Of a stretch of 64,000 nucleotides of DNA, positions 8,448-18,594 are shown piece by piece. Source of the stretch: JAEUQQ01 sp963697285 (GTDB taxonomy: Bacteria > Acidobacteriota > Vicinamibacteria > Vicinamibacterales > JAFNAJ01); NCBI GenBank assembly GCA_963697285.1, contig CAVONI010000002.1:558001-622000 (forward strand), in the 5' to 3' direction. Every line of letters starts with the position of its first letter. Positions within the stretch are counted from its first letter, which is position 1. The notes under the pieces are model-generated. The model was not told where the DNA came from. It worked only from the letters and a program-made list of their open reading frames with translations, and did no database searches. The translations under genes were made by a program, and so were the position numbers.

Positions 8448-9654
8448 GCCAGCGGGCCACCCGTGTGGCGGGAACGACACGCGAAGAGGCCGCCTCGTCG
8501 TAGTGTCTGCGGAGCGTGGCGGCACATCGCTCGGCACTGAATTCGTCACGGACGCGGTCGGCAGCCCGCTCCCCCATCCTCTGCACGAGATCGGGCTCGC
8601 GTGCGGCGCGGACGAGGCACGCCGCCAGCGCGGGCACGTCTCCCTCGTTGACCAACCATCCTGTCGCGTCGTGCACCACGACGTCGGGGATGTCGGCATG
8701 TCGCGTGGCAATCGCCGCCAGGCCCGTCGCGCCGAGGTCGAGCAGGGTCACGGGCGCTCCTCCCTCGGTGTCTCCGTTACGGGCGGTTCGCGAGGGTTGC
8801 AGGAAGACGTGCGACCGGTACGCGTGCGCGAGCAATTCGTCGTGTGGGAGCGTGCCGACGAACCGCAGCCGATCCCCGAGGCCGCTCGCGCAGGCGGCCT
8901 GGTCGATGCGCGACGCTTCCCGACGGCCGGCGGGGGTGGGTCTGGCGTCTCCGACCACCGTCACCTCGAGGTCCACCTCACGCGCGGCGAGCGCTGCGGC
9001 GGCTATGGCGTCTGGAAGGCCTTTCTTCTCGGTGAATCGCGCCGCCAGGAGGATGGCGAGCCGCTCGTCGGGTCGTCGGCTCCGCGCGCGGACGTCGATG
9101 TCCGTCGTGTCGATTCCGAGGCGCTGTATCCCGATGCGTGCACGTGGGCAGCCGAGCGCCTCGAGCGATCTCGCCATGACCGGCCCCTCGCAGAGGAACC
9201 GGGTGCCGCAGGCGAAGAGACGGCGATACCGCCGTCGCCACACCGGGGCGCCTCGGGGCTGCGCCGACATGTCCCGCCCATAGAACGACGTCACCAGCGC
9301 AGCGCCGAGCCGCGTGGCCAGCGACAGCCAGCGCCAGCCGCTCTCGCCGAAGTGCGCGTGGAGCACCTGCGGCTCGCGACCCCGCAGGTAGCAGCGCGCG
9401 AGACGAGGCACGAGCCTCCGGCCAGGGGACCACGACAGGGTGCGGTAAGCACGTGGGAACGACGCCTCGAGGACGAACAGCTCGCGGGTCGGAAAGCCCA
9501 CGGGTCCCGGTGAGACGACGCGCTCGGCGACGACGGCAACCTCCGACGGCGGGAGCCACCCGATCTGCCGATGGATCCACGTCTGGCTGTAGGGCAGGTA
9601 GTCCCTGAGCACGTGCACCACGCGGCGGTGGCCGTGCTCGTCGGCACGAGTCAC
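8416..9654 (-). CDS. GT4 family glycosyltransferase
   Basis: A 412-aa cytosolic GT-B glycosyltransferase. The N-terminal acceptor half contains RDYLPYSQTWIHRQI and HAHFGESG; the C-terminal donor half has AARFTEKKGLPDAI, a FVGTLPHDEL block and the QPSRTARNGDTEGGAPVTLLD segment, where the Glu-rich EX7E-like motif binds the sugar nucleotide. The GTG start overlaps the TGA of the upstream TPR gene (GTGA), and its 3' end overlaps the aminotransferase, so the three genes are one translationally coupled unit. It probably adds a sugar to a lipid-linked or sphingolipid acceptor; which one is unknown. Confidence 0.85.
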   Translation of the reverse strand: MTRADEHGHRRVVHVLRDYLPYSQTWIHRQIGWLPPSEVAVVAERVVSPGPVGFPTRELFVLEASFPRAYRTLSWSPGRRLVPRLARCYLRGREPQVLHAHFGESGWRWLSLATRLGAALVTSFYGRDMSAQPRGAPVWRRRYRRLFACGTRFLCEGPVMARSLEALGCPRARIGIQRLGIDTTDIDVRARSRRPDERLAILLAARFTEKKGLPDAIAAAALAAREVDLEVTVVGDARPTPAGRREASRIDQAACASGLGDRLRFVGTLPHDELLAHAYRSHVFLQPSRTARNGDTEGGAPVTLLDLGATGLAAIATRHADIPDVVVHDATGWLVNEGDVPALAACLVRAAREPDLVQRMGERAADRVRDEFSAERCAATLRRHYDEAASSRVVPATRVARWRERLGGGRRA

Positions 9655-10439
9655 CTCGAACGGTCCTCAAGCCGACGAAGCAGGTTCTGCGCGCGACGCT
9701 TCCAGATGCGGCATTCCGGGACGTAGTCCGTGTCACACGGAGCTTCGATGGAGGCCTTCAAGGCACGCCCGGCGTCACCCGGGCGATTGAGCGCGATCAG
9801 CGTCTGGCCGAGATAGTACCGCCCGGCGACGCTCTGCGGGTCAATCGCGAGACAACGTTGCAGCAGTTCTTCGGACCGTCGCTTGTTGCCGCCGAACACC
9901 ACGGGCACTGCGTTGTAGTACTTCCCCAGGGCACAGTACGCGCCGCCTCTGGCAAAGGCGGGGTCCCGGGTCAGGACTGCCTCGAACGCGTCGCGGATCG
10001 CCGTGCGATACCTGAATGCGCGCACCAGCGACACGCCGGCGAACGCCCCCATGTTCGCGCCCAGCCAGAAATGGCCGTCGGGTCGGTCAGGCGCCAGGGC
10101 AATTGCGCTTCGTGCAGCCGCAATCCCCTGCTCCAGATGGCTGGCGCGCTGATCTCGCGGCAGCACCTCGCCCAACCAGTGCCGCGCCCTCGCGACCTTG
10201 CAGGCGACCTCGAAGTCCCTGGGCGAGCGAACCAACTGGGCGCTCCAGATGTCGGCCGCACGCTGTGCCAGGTCGATGTTCTCGCGTTGCGCGTACAGGG
10301 CATCGGGATCATCGTCCAGCCCGGCGGCGTATCCGCCCCCCGTGGCGACCAGGAGCCCTGCCCACGCGGTCACGGTGATGAACACCGCGTGCCACCGCAA
10401 AGGCGTGTCCCGGACGATGCGAAAGGGCGATGCTGACAC
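9651..10439 (-). CDS. TPR protein, membrane-anchored, resembling TRAP transporter T-component (TatT)
   Basis: A 262-aa protein with an N-terminal hydrophobic segment (HAVFITVTAWAGLLVATGG) that acts as a signal or anchor, followed by helical repeats. Features such as WLGANMGAFAG, ALGKYYNAVPVVFGGNKRRSEELL and DPQSVAGRYYLGQTLIAL resemble the TatT/TPR fold, which forms periplasmic scaffolds. The GTG at 10439 was chosen because it places the hydrophobic segment near the N-terminus; the frame stays open upstream but would then run over the divergent promoter. It is the first gene of the minus-strand trio. No TRAP transporter genes are nearby, so a transport role is not supported; a scaffold role in envelope assembly is only a guess. 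Confidence 0.65.
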   Translation of the reverse strand: MSASPFRIVRDTPLRWHAVFITVTAWAGLLVATGGGYAAGLDDDPDALYAQRENIDLAQRAADIWSAQLVRSPRDFEVACKVARARHWLGEVLPRDQRASHLEQGIAAARSAIALAPDRPDGHFWLGANMGAFAGVSLVRAFRYRTAIRDAFEAVLTRDPAFARGGAYCALGKYYNAVPVVFGGNKRRSEELLQRCLAIDPQSVAGRYYLGQTLIALNRPGDAGRALKASIEAPCDTDYVPECRIWKRRAQNLLRRLEDRSR

Positions 10440-10490
10440 GCGCGGATTGTAGCCCACGCACGCAGGTGCCGATGTGCGCGCCGCGCTGCC

Positions 10491-10520
10491 TTGACACCTC
10501 GCGCGGGGCCTGACTAGCAT
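10491..10520 (+). promoter_or_regulatory. Sigma70-type promoter of the ceramide-like locus, leaderless
   Basis: A perfect TTGACA (10491-10496) is followed by an 18-base spacer and TAGCAT (10515-10520). The expected transcription start falls at about 10527-10528, exactly on the ATG at 10528, so the mRNA would have no leader. This supports 10528 as the start of the GNAT gene. Confidence 0.6.
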
Positions 10521-10527
10521 CGGCCCG

Positions 10528-11752
10528 ATGTCCGTTCCTGACGGTCGCGACGAGACCAGTCGGGTATCGATCCCGCCCGGTGCCCACGCATGCCGCGATC
10601 GACCCGGACATCCGGCGCAGCCCTCCACGACGTCGTGCCGCGTGATCGCCGTGCGACGGCCGACGCGACATCGAGCGCTTCATCAGGCTGCCCGAGCGCC
10701 TGTATCGCGGCAACAGGAACTGGGTCCCTCCCCTGCGCCTGGAGCGCCGTCGCTTTCTCGATCCGCGCACCAATCCGTTCTTCGAACACGCGGATGTCCG
10801 CCTGTTCCTCGCCGTCACCCCGGACGACGTGGTGCGCGGCCGCATCGCGGCTATCGTCAACCATGCGCACCTCGCGCACCACCACGACGCGGTGGGGTTC
10901 TTCGGGTTGTTCGAGAGCGAGAACGACCCTGGCGTCGCCAACGCCCTCCTGCACGTCGCCGCCGCGTTCCTGCGCAGCCAGGGCATGGCACGCATGCGCG
11001 GCCCGGCGAGCCTGTCGGTGAACGAGGAACTGGGCCTCCTGGTCGCGGGCTTCGACCTGCCGCCCGCGGTGATGATGCCCTACAACCCTCCGTACTATCG
11101 CGACCTGCTCGAGGGTGTCGGATGCCGCCCCGCGATGACGCTCTACGCGTACAGCGCCGAGGATCGGGATGGCCGGGTGCCGGAGCGGTTGACGCGCGGC
11201 GTCGAACTGGCCAGGCGACGCTATCGCTACAGCGTGCGGAGCATCGACGTGCGGCGCCTGCCCGAGGAGGCCCGCGCGCTCCGCGGCGTCTACGAAGCCG
11301 CGTGGAGCGAGAACTGGGGCGCCGTGCCGCTCACGCCGCGCGAGACGGATCACCTCGTGCAGACGCTGCGCCTGATCGGCGATCCCGACCTGTGCCTGCT
11401 CGCCGAGTTCGAGGGGCGCGTCATCGGCTTCTCGCTGACCCTGCCCGACCTGAACCAGGTGCTGGCGCGAATGCACGGAACGCTGTTCCCGCGCGGCCTG
11501 TTCACCTTCCTCTGGCATCGGCGGACGATCGATGGTCTGCGGATGATGGCGATGGGCGTGATGCCCGGATATCGGCAGATGGGTGTGGATACCTATCTCT
11601 GCCATGAGACAATTGCGCGCGGCCTCGCGAAGGGCTACCGTCGCCTGGAGATGTCGTGGATCCTGGCCTCCAACGAGCCGATGAACCTGGTGCTCCGGAA
11701 GATCGGCGCCGAGGTCTCGAAGACCTACGAACTGTATGACTACACGTTCTGA
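10528..11752 (+). CDS. GNAT-superfamily acyltransferase, candidate ceramide synthase (bCerS-like), frameshifted
   Basis: A GNAT-superfamily protein of about 400 aa. The main reading frame runs from about 10646 to 11752. It starts with RDIERFIRLPERLYRGN and NWVPPLRLERRRF, the N-terminal signature of a family that includes the GNAT-type bacterial ceramide synthase, and ends with a GNAT core (GVMPGYRQMGVDTYL, WILASNEPMN). The preceding codons, starting at ATG 10528 and ending VIAVRR, lie one frame away. Removing one C from the CC at 10660-10661 joins the frames, so this is probably an indel error. In Caulobacter, bCerS N-acylates the sphingoid base with a fatty acyl-CoA. The next gene is an ACP, overlapping by 17 bases. 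Without the frameshift correction the first usable start would be GTG 10829, which would lose a conserved region. Confidence 0.68.
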
Positions 11753-12083
11753 GCACGCAGCGCCTGCCGACCTGTCCACCCCCGTCGCGGACGCCACGCC
11801 CCTAGCGCCAGGCGTCAGTGCACCCGACGCGGCGTCTACTCGCGACGACTATCTCGCCCGCATCGTCGAGGTCGTCCAGGACACGCTGAAGGTCGAGCCC
11901 GAGCGCCTCCGGCTCGAGAGCCGGTTCACTGACGACCTCGGCGCCGACTCCCTCGACCGGCTGTCGCTGCTCATGGAGCTCGAGGACAAGTTCTCGACGA
12001 CCATCCCGGACGAAGACGCCAAGACCCTGACCACCGTCGGCGCGGTACTCGACTACATCGAGGCTCGCCTGGCCAGGACGTGA
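11736..12083 (+). CDS. Acyl carrier protein
   Basis: A 115-aa carrier protein. The phosphopantetheine attachment site is S72 in the motif GADSLD, and helix II continues with RLSLLMELEDKF, as in fatty-acid ACPs. The N-terminal 35 residues are an extra Ala/Pro-rich tail not found in AcpP. The gene starts inside the end of the GNAT gene and is followed one base later by the ketoacyl synthase, so it is a dedicated carrier of this operon and not the housekeeping ACP. In Caulobacter and related bacteria a dedicated ACP delivers acyl chains to serine palmitoyltransferase; the same role is inferred here. Confidence 0.88.
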   Translation: MTTRSEHAAPADLSTPVADATPLAPGVSAPDAASTRDDYLARIVEVVQDTLKVEPERLRLESRFTDDLGADSLDRLSLLMELEDKFSTTIPDEDAKTLTTVGAVLDYIEARLART

Positions 12084-12084
12084 G

Positions 12085-13464
12085 ATGCGCAAGCGGGCGG
12101 TCATCACGGGCATCGGTCTGGTCACCCCGCTGGGGCACGGGGTCGGCACGTTCTGGCCGCGCGCCCTCGCGGGCCAGACGTCCGTTGCCCCCATCCCGCC
12201 GCACTGGGCCCAGTACTACCAACCGCATTCGACGATCTGGGCGGCGTTGCCCTCTCTCGACCTGCCGGCCCACCACATTGCCCGTATCGAGGCGACGCAG
12301 TTCGATCGCTGCCAGCAGATTGCACTGGCGTGCACCCGGCAGGCCCTCGAGTCTGCGGGCATCGGCATCTCGCTCAGGGACGAGAAGAAGAACACGTTCA
12401 CCGTCACGGGGGTTGACCCCGACACGTGTGGGGTGTTCATCGGCACGGGCGTTGGCGGCATCAGCACGAACAGCTCGGCGATCGTCCACCACGTGGGGGT
12501 TCCCGCAGCCTCGCGTCTTGAAGCGCTTGCCGGTGCGTTGCGCGCGGCTGGATCCGAGGCGCAGGTGCCACAGGCGCTCGACGACGTGCGTGCGGCGTTT
12601 CGCCTGCCCCCGCGGTTCAACCCGTTCGGCGTAACGATGGTCATGCCCAACGGACCTTCGGCCGCCGTGGGGATCAAGTACGGCCTGCACGGCACCAACC
12701 GCGCGTACGTCGCAGCCTGCGCCACGGGAACGATGGCCATCGGTGCCGCGCTCAACGCCGTGCAGTCCGACGCCATGCCGATCGCGCTTGCAGGCGGAGT
12801 CGATTACCTGGCCGACGACTGGGGCGGCGTCTTTCGGGCCTTCGACATGCTCCAGACCCTCGCGACGCCACGCGAGGCCGCCGCGGCGGCCAACCGGCCC
12901 TTCGACGTCGATCGGTCGGGGTTCCTGTTCGCCGAGGGTGGTGGCGCAGTCCTGGTCGTCGAAGAACTCGAACACGCGCGTCGACGGGGTGCGCCAGCGA
13001 TCGCCGAGCTCGTGGGATACGCCGAGACGTTCGATGGTCACAGCATGATGATGATGGAGCCCTCGGCCACCCACATCGAGCGCATGGTCCGCGCAGCGCT
13101 CGACAACGCGGGCATCGCCCCGGCGGCGGTCGACTATGTCAACGCGCACGGAACCGGAACCATCCTGAACGACCAGGCGGAGTGCGCGATGCTGGATCGC
13201 GTCTTCGGGTCGGCCCCGGTCGTCAACTCCACGAAATCGCTCATCGGCCACACGCTGGGCGCGAGCGGCGCCATCGAGGTCGCCGTCACGGCCCTGAGCC
13301 TCCGCGACCAGACGACCCACGTCTGCGCGAATCTCGTGACGCCATTGAACCACCTGCGCTTCGTGCGGGCCGGCGGACCACTCCCGATGACGTGGGCCAT
13401 CTCCGAGTCATTTGCCTTTGGCGGACACAACGCCGGCCTCGTCCTGAAAGCCCTCGACGCATAA
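12085..13464 (+). CDS. Beta-ketoacyl-ACP synthase II-like (FabF/KAS family)
   Basis: A 459-aa thiolase-fold condensing enzyme. The catalytic triad is complete: C212 in YVAACATG, H355 in NAHGTGT and H389 in KSLIGHTLGASG. It elongates an acyl chain on an ACP with malonyl-ACP. It is slightly longer than E. coli FabF (412 aa), with extra residues between about 95 and 185. It starts two bases after the ACP stop and runs directly into the epimerase gene. Within this cluster it may make a specific chain for the sphingoid base or N-acyl group rather than serve bulk fatty acid synthesis; that is inference. Confidence 0.85.
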   Translation: MRKRAVITGIGLVTPLGHGVGTFWPRALAGQTSVAPIPPHWAQYYQPHSTIWAALPSLDLPAHHIARIEATQFDRCQQIALACTRQALESAGIGISLRDEKKNTFTVTGVDPDTCGVFIGTGVGGISTNSSAIVHHVGVPAASRLEALAGALRAAGSEAQVPQALDDVRAAFRLPPRFNPFGVTMVMPNGPSAAVGIKYGLHGTNRAYVAACATGTMAIGAALNAVQSDAMPIALAGGVDYLADDWGGVFRAFDMLQTLATPREAAAAANRPFDVDRSGFLFAEGGGAVLVVEELEHARRRGAPAIAELVGYAETFDGHSMMMMEPSATHIERMVRAALDNAGIAPAAVDYVNAHGTGTILNDQAECAMLDRVFGSAPVVNSTKSLIGHTLGASGAIEVAVTALSLRDQTTHVCANLVTPLNHLRFVRAGGPLPMTWAISESFAFGGHNAGLVLKALDA

Positions 13465-14474
13465 GTGCACGACGACACGAGCCTGCCGACGCGGGCAAGC
13501 CGACACGCCGTGGTCACCGGTGCCAGCGGATTCATCGGCTGGCATCTCGCCACGTGGCTATGCGAACGCGGATGGACAGTGTCTGCGCTGGTGCGACGGA
13601 ACAGCCGGGGTGAGGTGCCTGCGGGTGTCGAGCGCATCGTGCTCGACATGCAGGCATCTCGGATATCGCGTGCGCGATACGGCCAGGGAGCGTCGTGTTC
13701 CACTGCGCAGGACGGACATTCGCGGCAACTCGGCGGGCCTTCGACGCCGCCAACGTGGACCTCACCCGCGAAGTGGCGCTGGCGAGCCAGCGGGCGGGCG
13801 CCCGCCTCGTGCACATCTCGAGTCAGGCCGCCGCCGGCCCAGCGCCTCGCGATCGCCCCAGAACCGAGACCGACGAAGACAGCCCGTGCAGCCCCTATGG
13901 GGCGTCGAAGCTCGCCGGCGAACGCGTCGTCGCTGGCACGCCGGGCCTGGAATGGACCATCCTGCGACCGGTGGCGGTTTATGGACCACGCGATCGCGCG
14001 TTCCTGCCACTCTTCCGCCTGGCGCGAGCGGGGTATCTGCCCACGTTCGGCGACCCTGCCGTGTCATACATGCTGGTGCACGTCCACGACCTCGTCCGGG
14101 CGCTCGAACAAGCGGCGCTACGCGTCGAGGCGACGTCACACGTGTATTTCGTCGGTCACCCCGAGCCGAAGCGGGTCGATCACGTGTTCGACGCGATCGC
14201 GCGCGCCGTTGGTCGCCACGTGACGATGGTGCCAGTCAGCGCACCGCTGATTCACGGCGTTGCGTGGGTAGGCAGCCTCGCGTCGTGGCTCGGCCGGTCG
14301 CCCTCGTTCGACCGTTCGAAGCTCAGCGAGCTGGCAGCCGGCGGGTTCGTGTGCCGGGTGACGCGGGCGGCACAATTGCTCGGCAGCGTCCCGACGATCG
14401 CGGTCGAGGACGGCATGGCGGCGACGGCAGACTGGTACCGCGCGAAGGGGCTCCTGCGGCCGTTCAGGCGATGA
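13465..14474 (+). CDS. NAD(P)-dependent epimerase/dehydratase, candidate ceramide reductase (CerR-like), frameshifted
   Basis: An extended short-chain dehydrogenase of about 336 aa. The N-terminal part (GTG at 13465) has the nucleotide-binding motif VTGASGFIGWHLA. The remainder is in another frame: VVFHCAGR, the catalytic YGASKLAGE (Tyr and Lys), and LRPVAVYGPRDRAF. Moving back one base near 13648-13652 joins LDM with AGISDIACAIRPG, so one base is probably missing. In Caulobacter ceramide synthesis CerR, a member of this family, reduces the 3-keto group of oxidised ceramide. The link here rests on neighbours: GNAT protein, ACP, KAS and a convergent serine-palmitoyltransferase-like gene. A sugar epimerase is the alternative. 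Confidence 0.65.
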
Positions 14475-15664
14475 GGCCGGCACGACGCCCGACGCGCGCG
14501 AGCACGTCGAGTGCGTCGTCGACCTGCGCATCGGTGTGGGCAGACGAGCAACTGAGGCGCAGCACGCACGCGTCGGCGCGACACGCTGGCGGCGCGATGA
14601 GGTTGACGTAGAGTCCGGCAGCCAACAGTTCGCGCCACACCTCGTGGGTCTGCTCCACGTCGCCGGCCAGGAGCGGCACGATGGGCGACGCCGTGGTGCT
14701 CGTGCGGAAACCCAGGCGCGTCACGCCGTCGCGCACGCGGTGCACGACCTGCCAGAGGCGATCGGCCAGCTCCCGCTGCTGCGTGACGATGCGCAGCGCC
14801 GCACGCACGCCGGCCATGTTGGCGGCCGACCCGGATGCGGTGAAAAGGTATGGCCGGGCCACCATGTGAAGCACGGCCAACTCGTCGTGGTTTGAGACCA
14901 CGAAGCCACCCATGCCTGCCAACGTCTTCGAAAACGTCCCGACGATGAAGTCGACCTGTCCCAACAGGCCCTGATCCTCGACGCGGCCCAGGCCGCTGGC
15001 GCCGTACGGTCCGAGGGAGTGCGCCTCGTCAACCATCAGGTAGGCCCCGGCCTCGCGGCACACCGCAAGGATGTCGGCGAGCGGCGCGAGGTCACCGTAG
15101 ACCGAATACAGGCCTTCGACGACGACGAGGCGATTCCGGGCGCCGGCTGGCAAGCGTGCCAGCTGGCGAGCGAGGAAGTCTGGTGCGTTGTGCCTGAACC
15201 CGACGATCCTCGCACCGCTCAGCCGCACCGCGTCGAAGATGCTGGCGTGGCAATCCACGTCGAGCACCACGTGATCGCCCTCGCCGCACAGGGCGCCGAT
15301 AACCGCGAGGTTCGCCTGGTAGCCCGTGCTGAACACCGCGGCGTGCCGCAGCCCGTACGCCGCCGCCAGATCGTCTTCGAGCGCCCGATGCAGCGACAGT
15401 GTTCCGCTCGTGATGCGCGAGCCCGTCGTGGCCGTGCCGTACCGCTTCAAGTGCTTCGGTCGCGGCGCCCACGACGTCAGGGTGCAGTGTCAGTCCGAAG
15501 TAGTTGTTCGAGCCGAAGGAGACGGCACGCCGCCCGTCGATTGATACTTCACACGGACCCAGCACGTCGTCGATGACTGCCTCGAGCGGACGTTCGTCGC
15601 CGTGCGCACGGACGCGCGCGAGCAGCACGCGGAGCTTGTCGAGGAGGTCAGGCGGTGGGTTCAT
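14464..15664 (-). CDS. Alpha-oxoamine synthase, probably serine palmitoyltransferase, frameshifted
   Basis: A PLP enzyme of the AONS family, about 400 aa after joining two frames. The N-terminal frame (ATG 15664) encodes VSIDGRRAVSFGSNNYFGL; the second frame continues with KRYGTATTGSRITSGTLSLH, HASIFDAVRLSGA, MVDEAHSLGPYG and the PLP lysine in TFSKTLAGMGG. The join needs one extra base removed from the AA at 15449-15450. The KRYGT-TGSR-SGTL pattern is that of the serine palmitoyltransferase / CAI-1 synthase branch rather than BioF, and no biotin genes are near. With ACP, a GNAT protein and a CerR-like reductase alongside, it most likely condenses serine with an acyl thioester to 3-ketosphinganine-type base. 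It converges on the epimerase gene with an 11-base overlap. Confidence 0.72.
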
Positions 15665-15852
15665 CGAGGCTGGCACGCGGGCGCGACACCATGATCGGAC
15701 GAAGGGAATCGGCACCTGCTGCGCGTGCTCGCGTTCACGACCCCAGGCAGCCGTGGCATCATGGCGATGCGGGATTCACCACCGTGGGCCCGGACGCGTC
15801 GGAGGATATCACGGGGACTCGATGTGCCAGCGCCGCCGCGCGACGCGTGGCA

Positions 15853-18370
15853 ATGCGCGTGTGCCGAAGCGGCGCGTTATGCCGTCGCAGGCGCGTCGCC
15901 CGGCGCCTAGCGGCCACCGGCGTGCGCCTGGTGCTGATCCTCGCCGCGACGGTGGCCGTCGCCGACGCCACCGGTCACACGGCCACGAGCACGCTGCGAG
16001 GCATCGTGACGGCGCTCGGCGGCGAGGTGGCGTTGCCAGACGCGCTCGTCGTCGTCGAGGCGCTTGCCGAGTCCGGCCAACCCTCCACGGTCGTCGCCTC
16101 GCTGCGCTCTGATGCGCGGGGCAGGTTTGAGACGGCACTCCCCGGGGGTGGTCGCTACAGGCTCGTCGTCTCGCTCCCCGGATTCGTCGCGACCGAGCGG
16201 GTCGTCGACGCCGGCGTGGCACCTTACGTCGACGTGACGGTCGATCTGGCACTCGAGGGAACGGCAGAGACCATCGAGGTCGCTCCCGACATCGAGGTTG
16301 AGGTCGGCGTCTCTCTGGGATCGGCGGGTGCCCTCGACTTCGCGCAACTGGAAACGACGCTGGCGACCGGTGCGTCCGTCGAGCACGTGTTGCCGCTGTT
16401 GCCGGGCGTCATCCACGGTCCGGAGGGCGTGAGTATCAAGGGCGGGCGTCCCACCCAGAGCGTGCTGCTGGTCGGTGGCGCCGATTTCGCCGATCCCGCG
16501 ACGGGCGACGCCGACTTCCGCTTGCCGAGTGGAGCCGTTGGCACGCTGGAAGTGCTGCCGAGCCCGTACGCCGTCGAACTGGGACGCTTCTCGGCCGGCG
16601 TGACCATTGTCCATCCCCGCAGGGGCGGCGCGGCGTGGCGCTTCTCACTCGCCGGGATCAACCCCTCGTTCCGCACCAAGCGCGACAGCCCGCTGACGGT
16701 CATTGGCGTCGAGAGCTTCAGCCCCCGTGCGACCGTGGGCGGTCCACTCCTCGCCCGTCGACTGTTCCTCATGCAGAGTGCGCAGTTCCGCTACCGGAGC
16801 GACGATGTCGAGAGCCGCCCCGAGGACGAGCGCACGCAAACCGTCGGCGCGGCATCGTTCACACGCCTCGACCTGGTGGGCCGTTCCGGCAGTGCGTGGA
16901 CGGCCGCGCTCGCCCTCCTTCCAGAGCGGCGCGATCAGGCGACGCTCGGTACCTTCGACCCGCCAGAGGCCACGGCATCGATCACCAGGCAAATGGTTGA
17001 TGTCAGCGTGGGAGCGACGAACCCGATGAAGGGCACGCTGGCCGTGGAGACCCTGGCGCATGTCAAGGCGCATGGCGTCGACGTGCGTGGCCAGGGGACG
17101 GCCCCGATGGAGTTCCTTCCTGCGGGCAGACGCGGCAACTACTTCAACGACCAGCGACGCGACGCCTGGTCGGCGCAGTGGCGGTCGGCGGTGTCTGGGG
17201 TACGGCAGCACGATGGCCGGCACCCACTTCTTCAAGGTCGGTGGCGATGTTTCGTACGCGTCATCACACGAGCGGAGCACCTATCGGCCAGTACTGATCG
17301 AGCGCGCCGACGGTTCCCTGGCGCGCACGATCACCTTCGAACCCTCGGAAGGCGCCGCACGATCGGCCTTCGACCTCGCGCTCTTTGCCCAGGATCGCTG
17401 GCAGCCGCGCCAGGCGGTGCTCATCGATGGCGGCGTGCGGCTCGATCGATCGGGCGTCATGCGCCAGGCCACCGTGTCGCCTCGCATTGGCGTCCGAATT
17501 CGGATGGGAGCGCACGATCGTGTGACCGTGGGCGCCGGCGTGGGGCGGTTCGTCGAGGCGACGCCGCTGGTAATCGGCAACCGCGACGCGCTGGCGGCAA
17601 GGACGGTGGCGGATTTCGACGCCTCGGGTCAGCCGGTCGGGACCGTCACACGCCTGGTGCCACGTTTCGGCGCCAGTGACTGGCAGACGCCGCGCGCACT
17701 CACGTGGCATGCGGAGTCGGCATGGCAGGTCGGGCCCGCCGTCTCGCTGCGCGCCGATGTCCTGGTGCGGCGTTCCACCAACGAATACGTCGTGACGCAG
17801 TCGTGGTCTGGTGAATCGGGATGGCTCGACCTCGACAGCCGTGGCCGCTCGCTGTACCGGGAGGTCGCTGTCGGCGCCCGGTACTCGAAGGGCACGCAAC
17901 TCACCATCGACCTGGGCTACGTGCGGTCGGCGGCCCGAAGCGACCTCAATGGCGCCGCCGGCTTCCTTGGAACGTTACGCGACCCCATCGTGCGCGAGCC
18001 GGCGTACGGCCCCGCGTCGGCCGACGCGCCGAATCGTGTCGTTGGGCAGTTCAGGGGCGGCGTGGGCCACTGGCGCGCCGCCTCGACGTTCGAGTTCAGG
18101 GATGGATTTCCGTACTACGCGCTCGACGAACGACAGGAGTACATCGGCCTGCCGCAGCCAGCGGGCCGGCGGCGCCGCATCATCGGGCTCGACGCGATCG
18201 TTGAGCGTCGCCTGCAGTTGGGCAAGCTGCGGCCGTGGGTCGGCCTCCAGGTGCTGAACGGCCTCGGCCGCTTCAACCCGCGCGACGTGCAGAACAATGC
18301 TGCATCCGGCGATTTCGGCACGATGTACGACTCCGATCGCCGACGTGTGCGACTGACGCTGCGATTCTGA
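15853..18370 (+). CDS. TonB-dependent receptor-like outer-membrane protein with carboxypeptidase-regulatory domain, frameshifted
   Basis: About 838 aa after joining two frames. From the ATG at 15853 there is a basic N-terminus with a signal segment (VRLVLILAATVAVA), then a carboxypeptidase-regulatory-like beta domain (LRGIVTALGGEVALPDALVVVEA), a plug-like region (LPLLPGVIHGPEGVSIKGGRPTQ) and a long beta-barrel ending in RRRVRLTLRF with the terminal Phe used for outer-membrane insertion. The shift lies at the GGGG of 17197-17200, where one extra G moves the barrel to another frame. This Oar-like architecture is abundant in Acidobacteriota. The ligand is unknown. It is divergent from the serine palmitoyltransferase-like gene with about 190 bases between. 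Confidence 0.72.
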
Positions 18371-18594
18371 GCGACGTGGCCAGCACCCCGTCAGCCGGAC
18401 AGACCGAGGCCGACCATGGCGAGCGCGCCATTCGAGAATGCAAACTGCCGAAAGTTCCTGCCCGACGGTCGGGCACAGGGGCTCGTCACGTTCAGCAACT
18501 ATGCGGGGTGTGGCACTGCGGCATCCGTCGACTGGTCCGCAACACGGCGCTAGAGAGAGCTGTATGCGCTGCCGGGGGGCGCTCGGCCCGACCG

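Noticed and set aside
10829..11752. GTG 10829 as the start of the GNAT gene
   Set aside because: It would discard about 60 conserved residues (RFIRLPERLY to FFEHADVRLF) that are in frame upstream. The promoter and ATG at 10528 favour a longer protein with an indel near 10660.
18371..18594. Gap between TonB-type receptor and APC permease genes
   Set aside because: Looked for terminators, repeats and small genes; nothing convincing was found.
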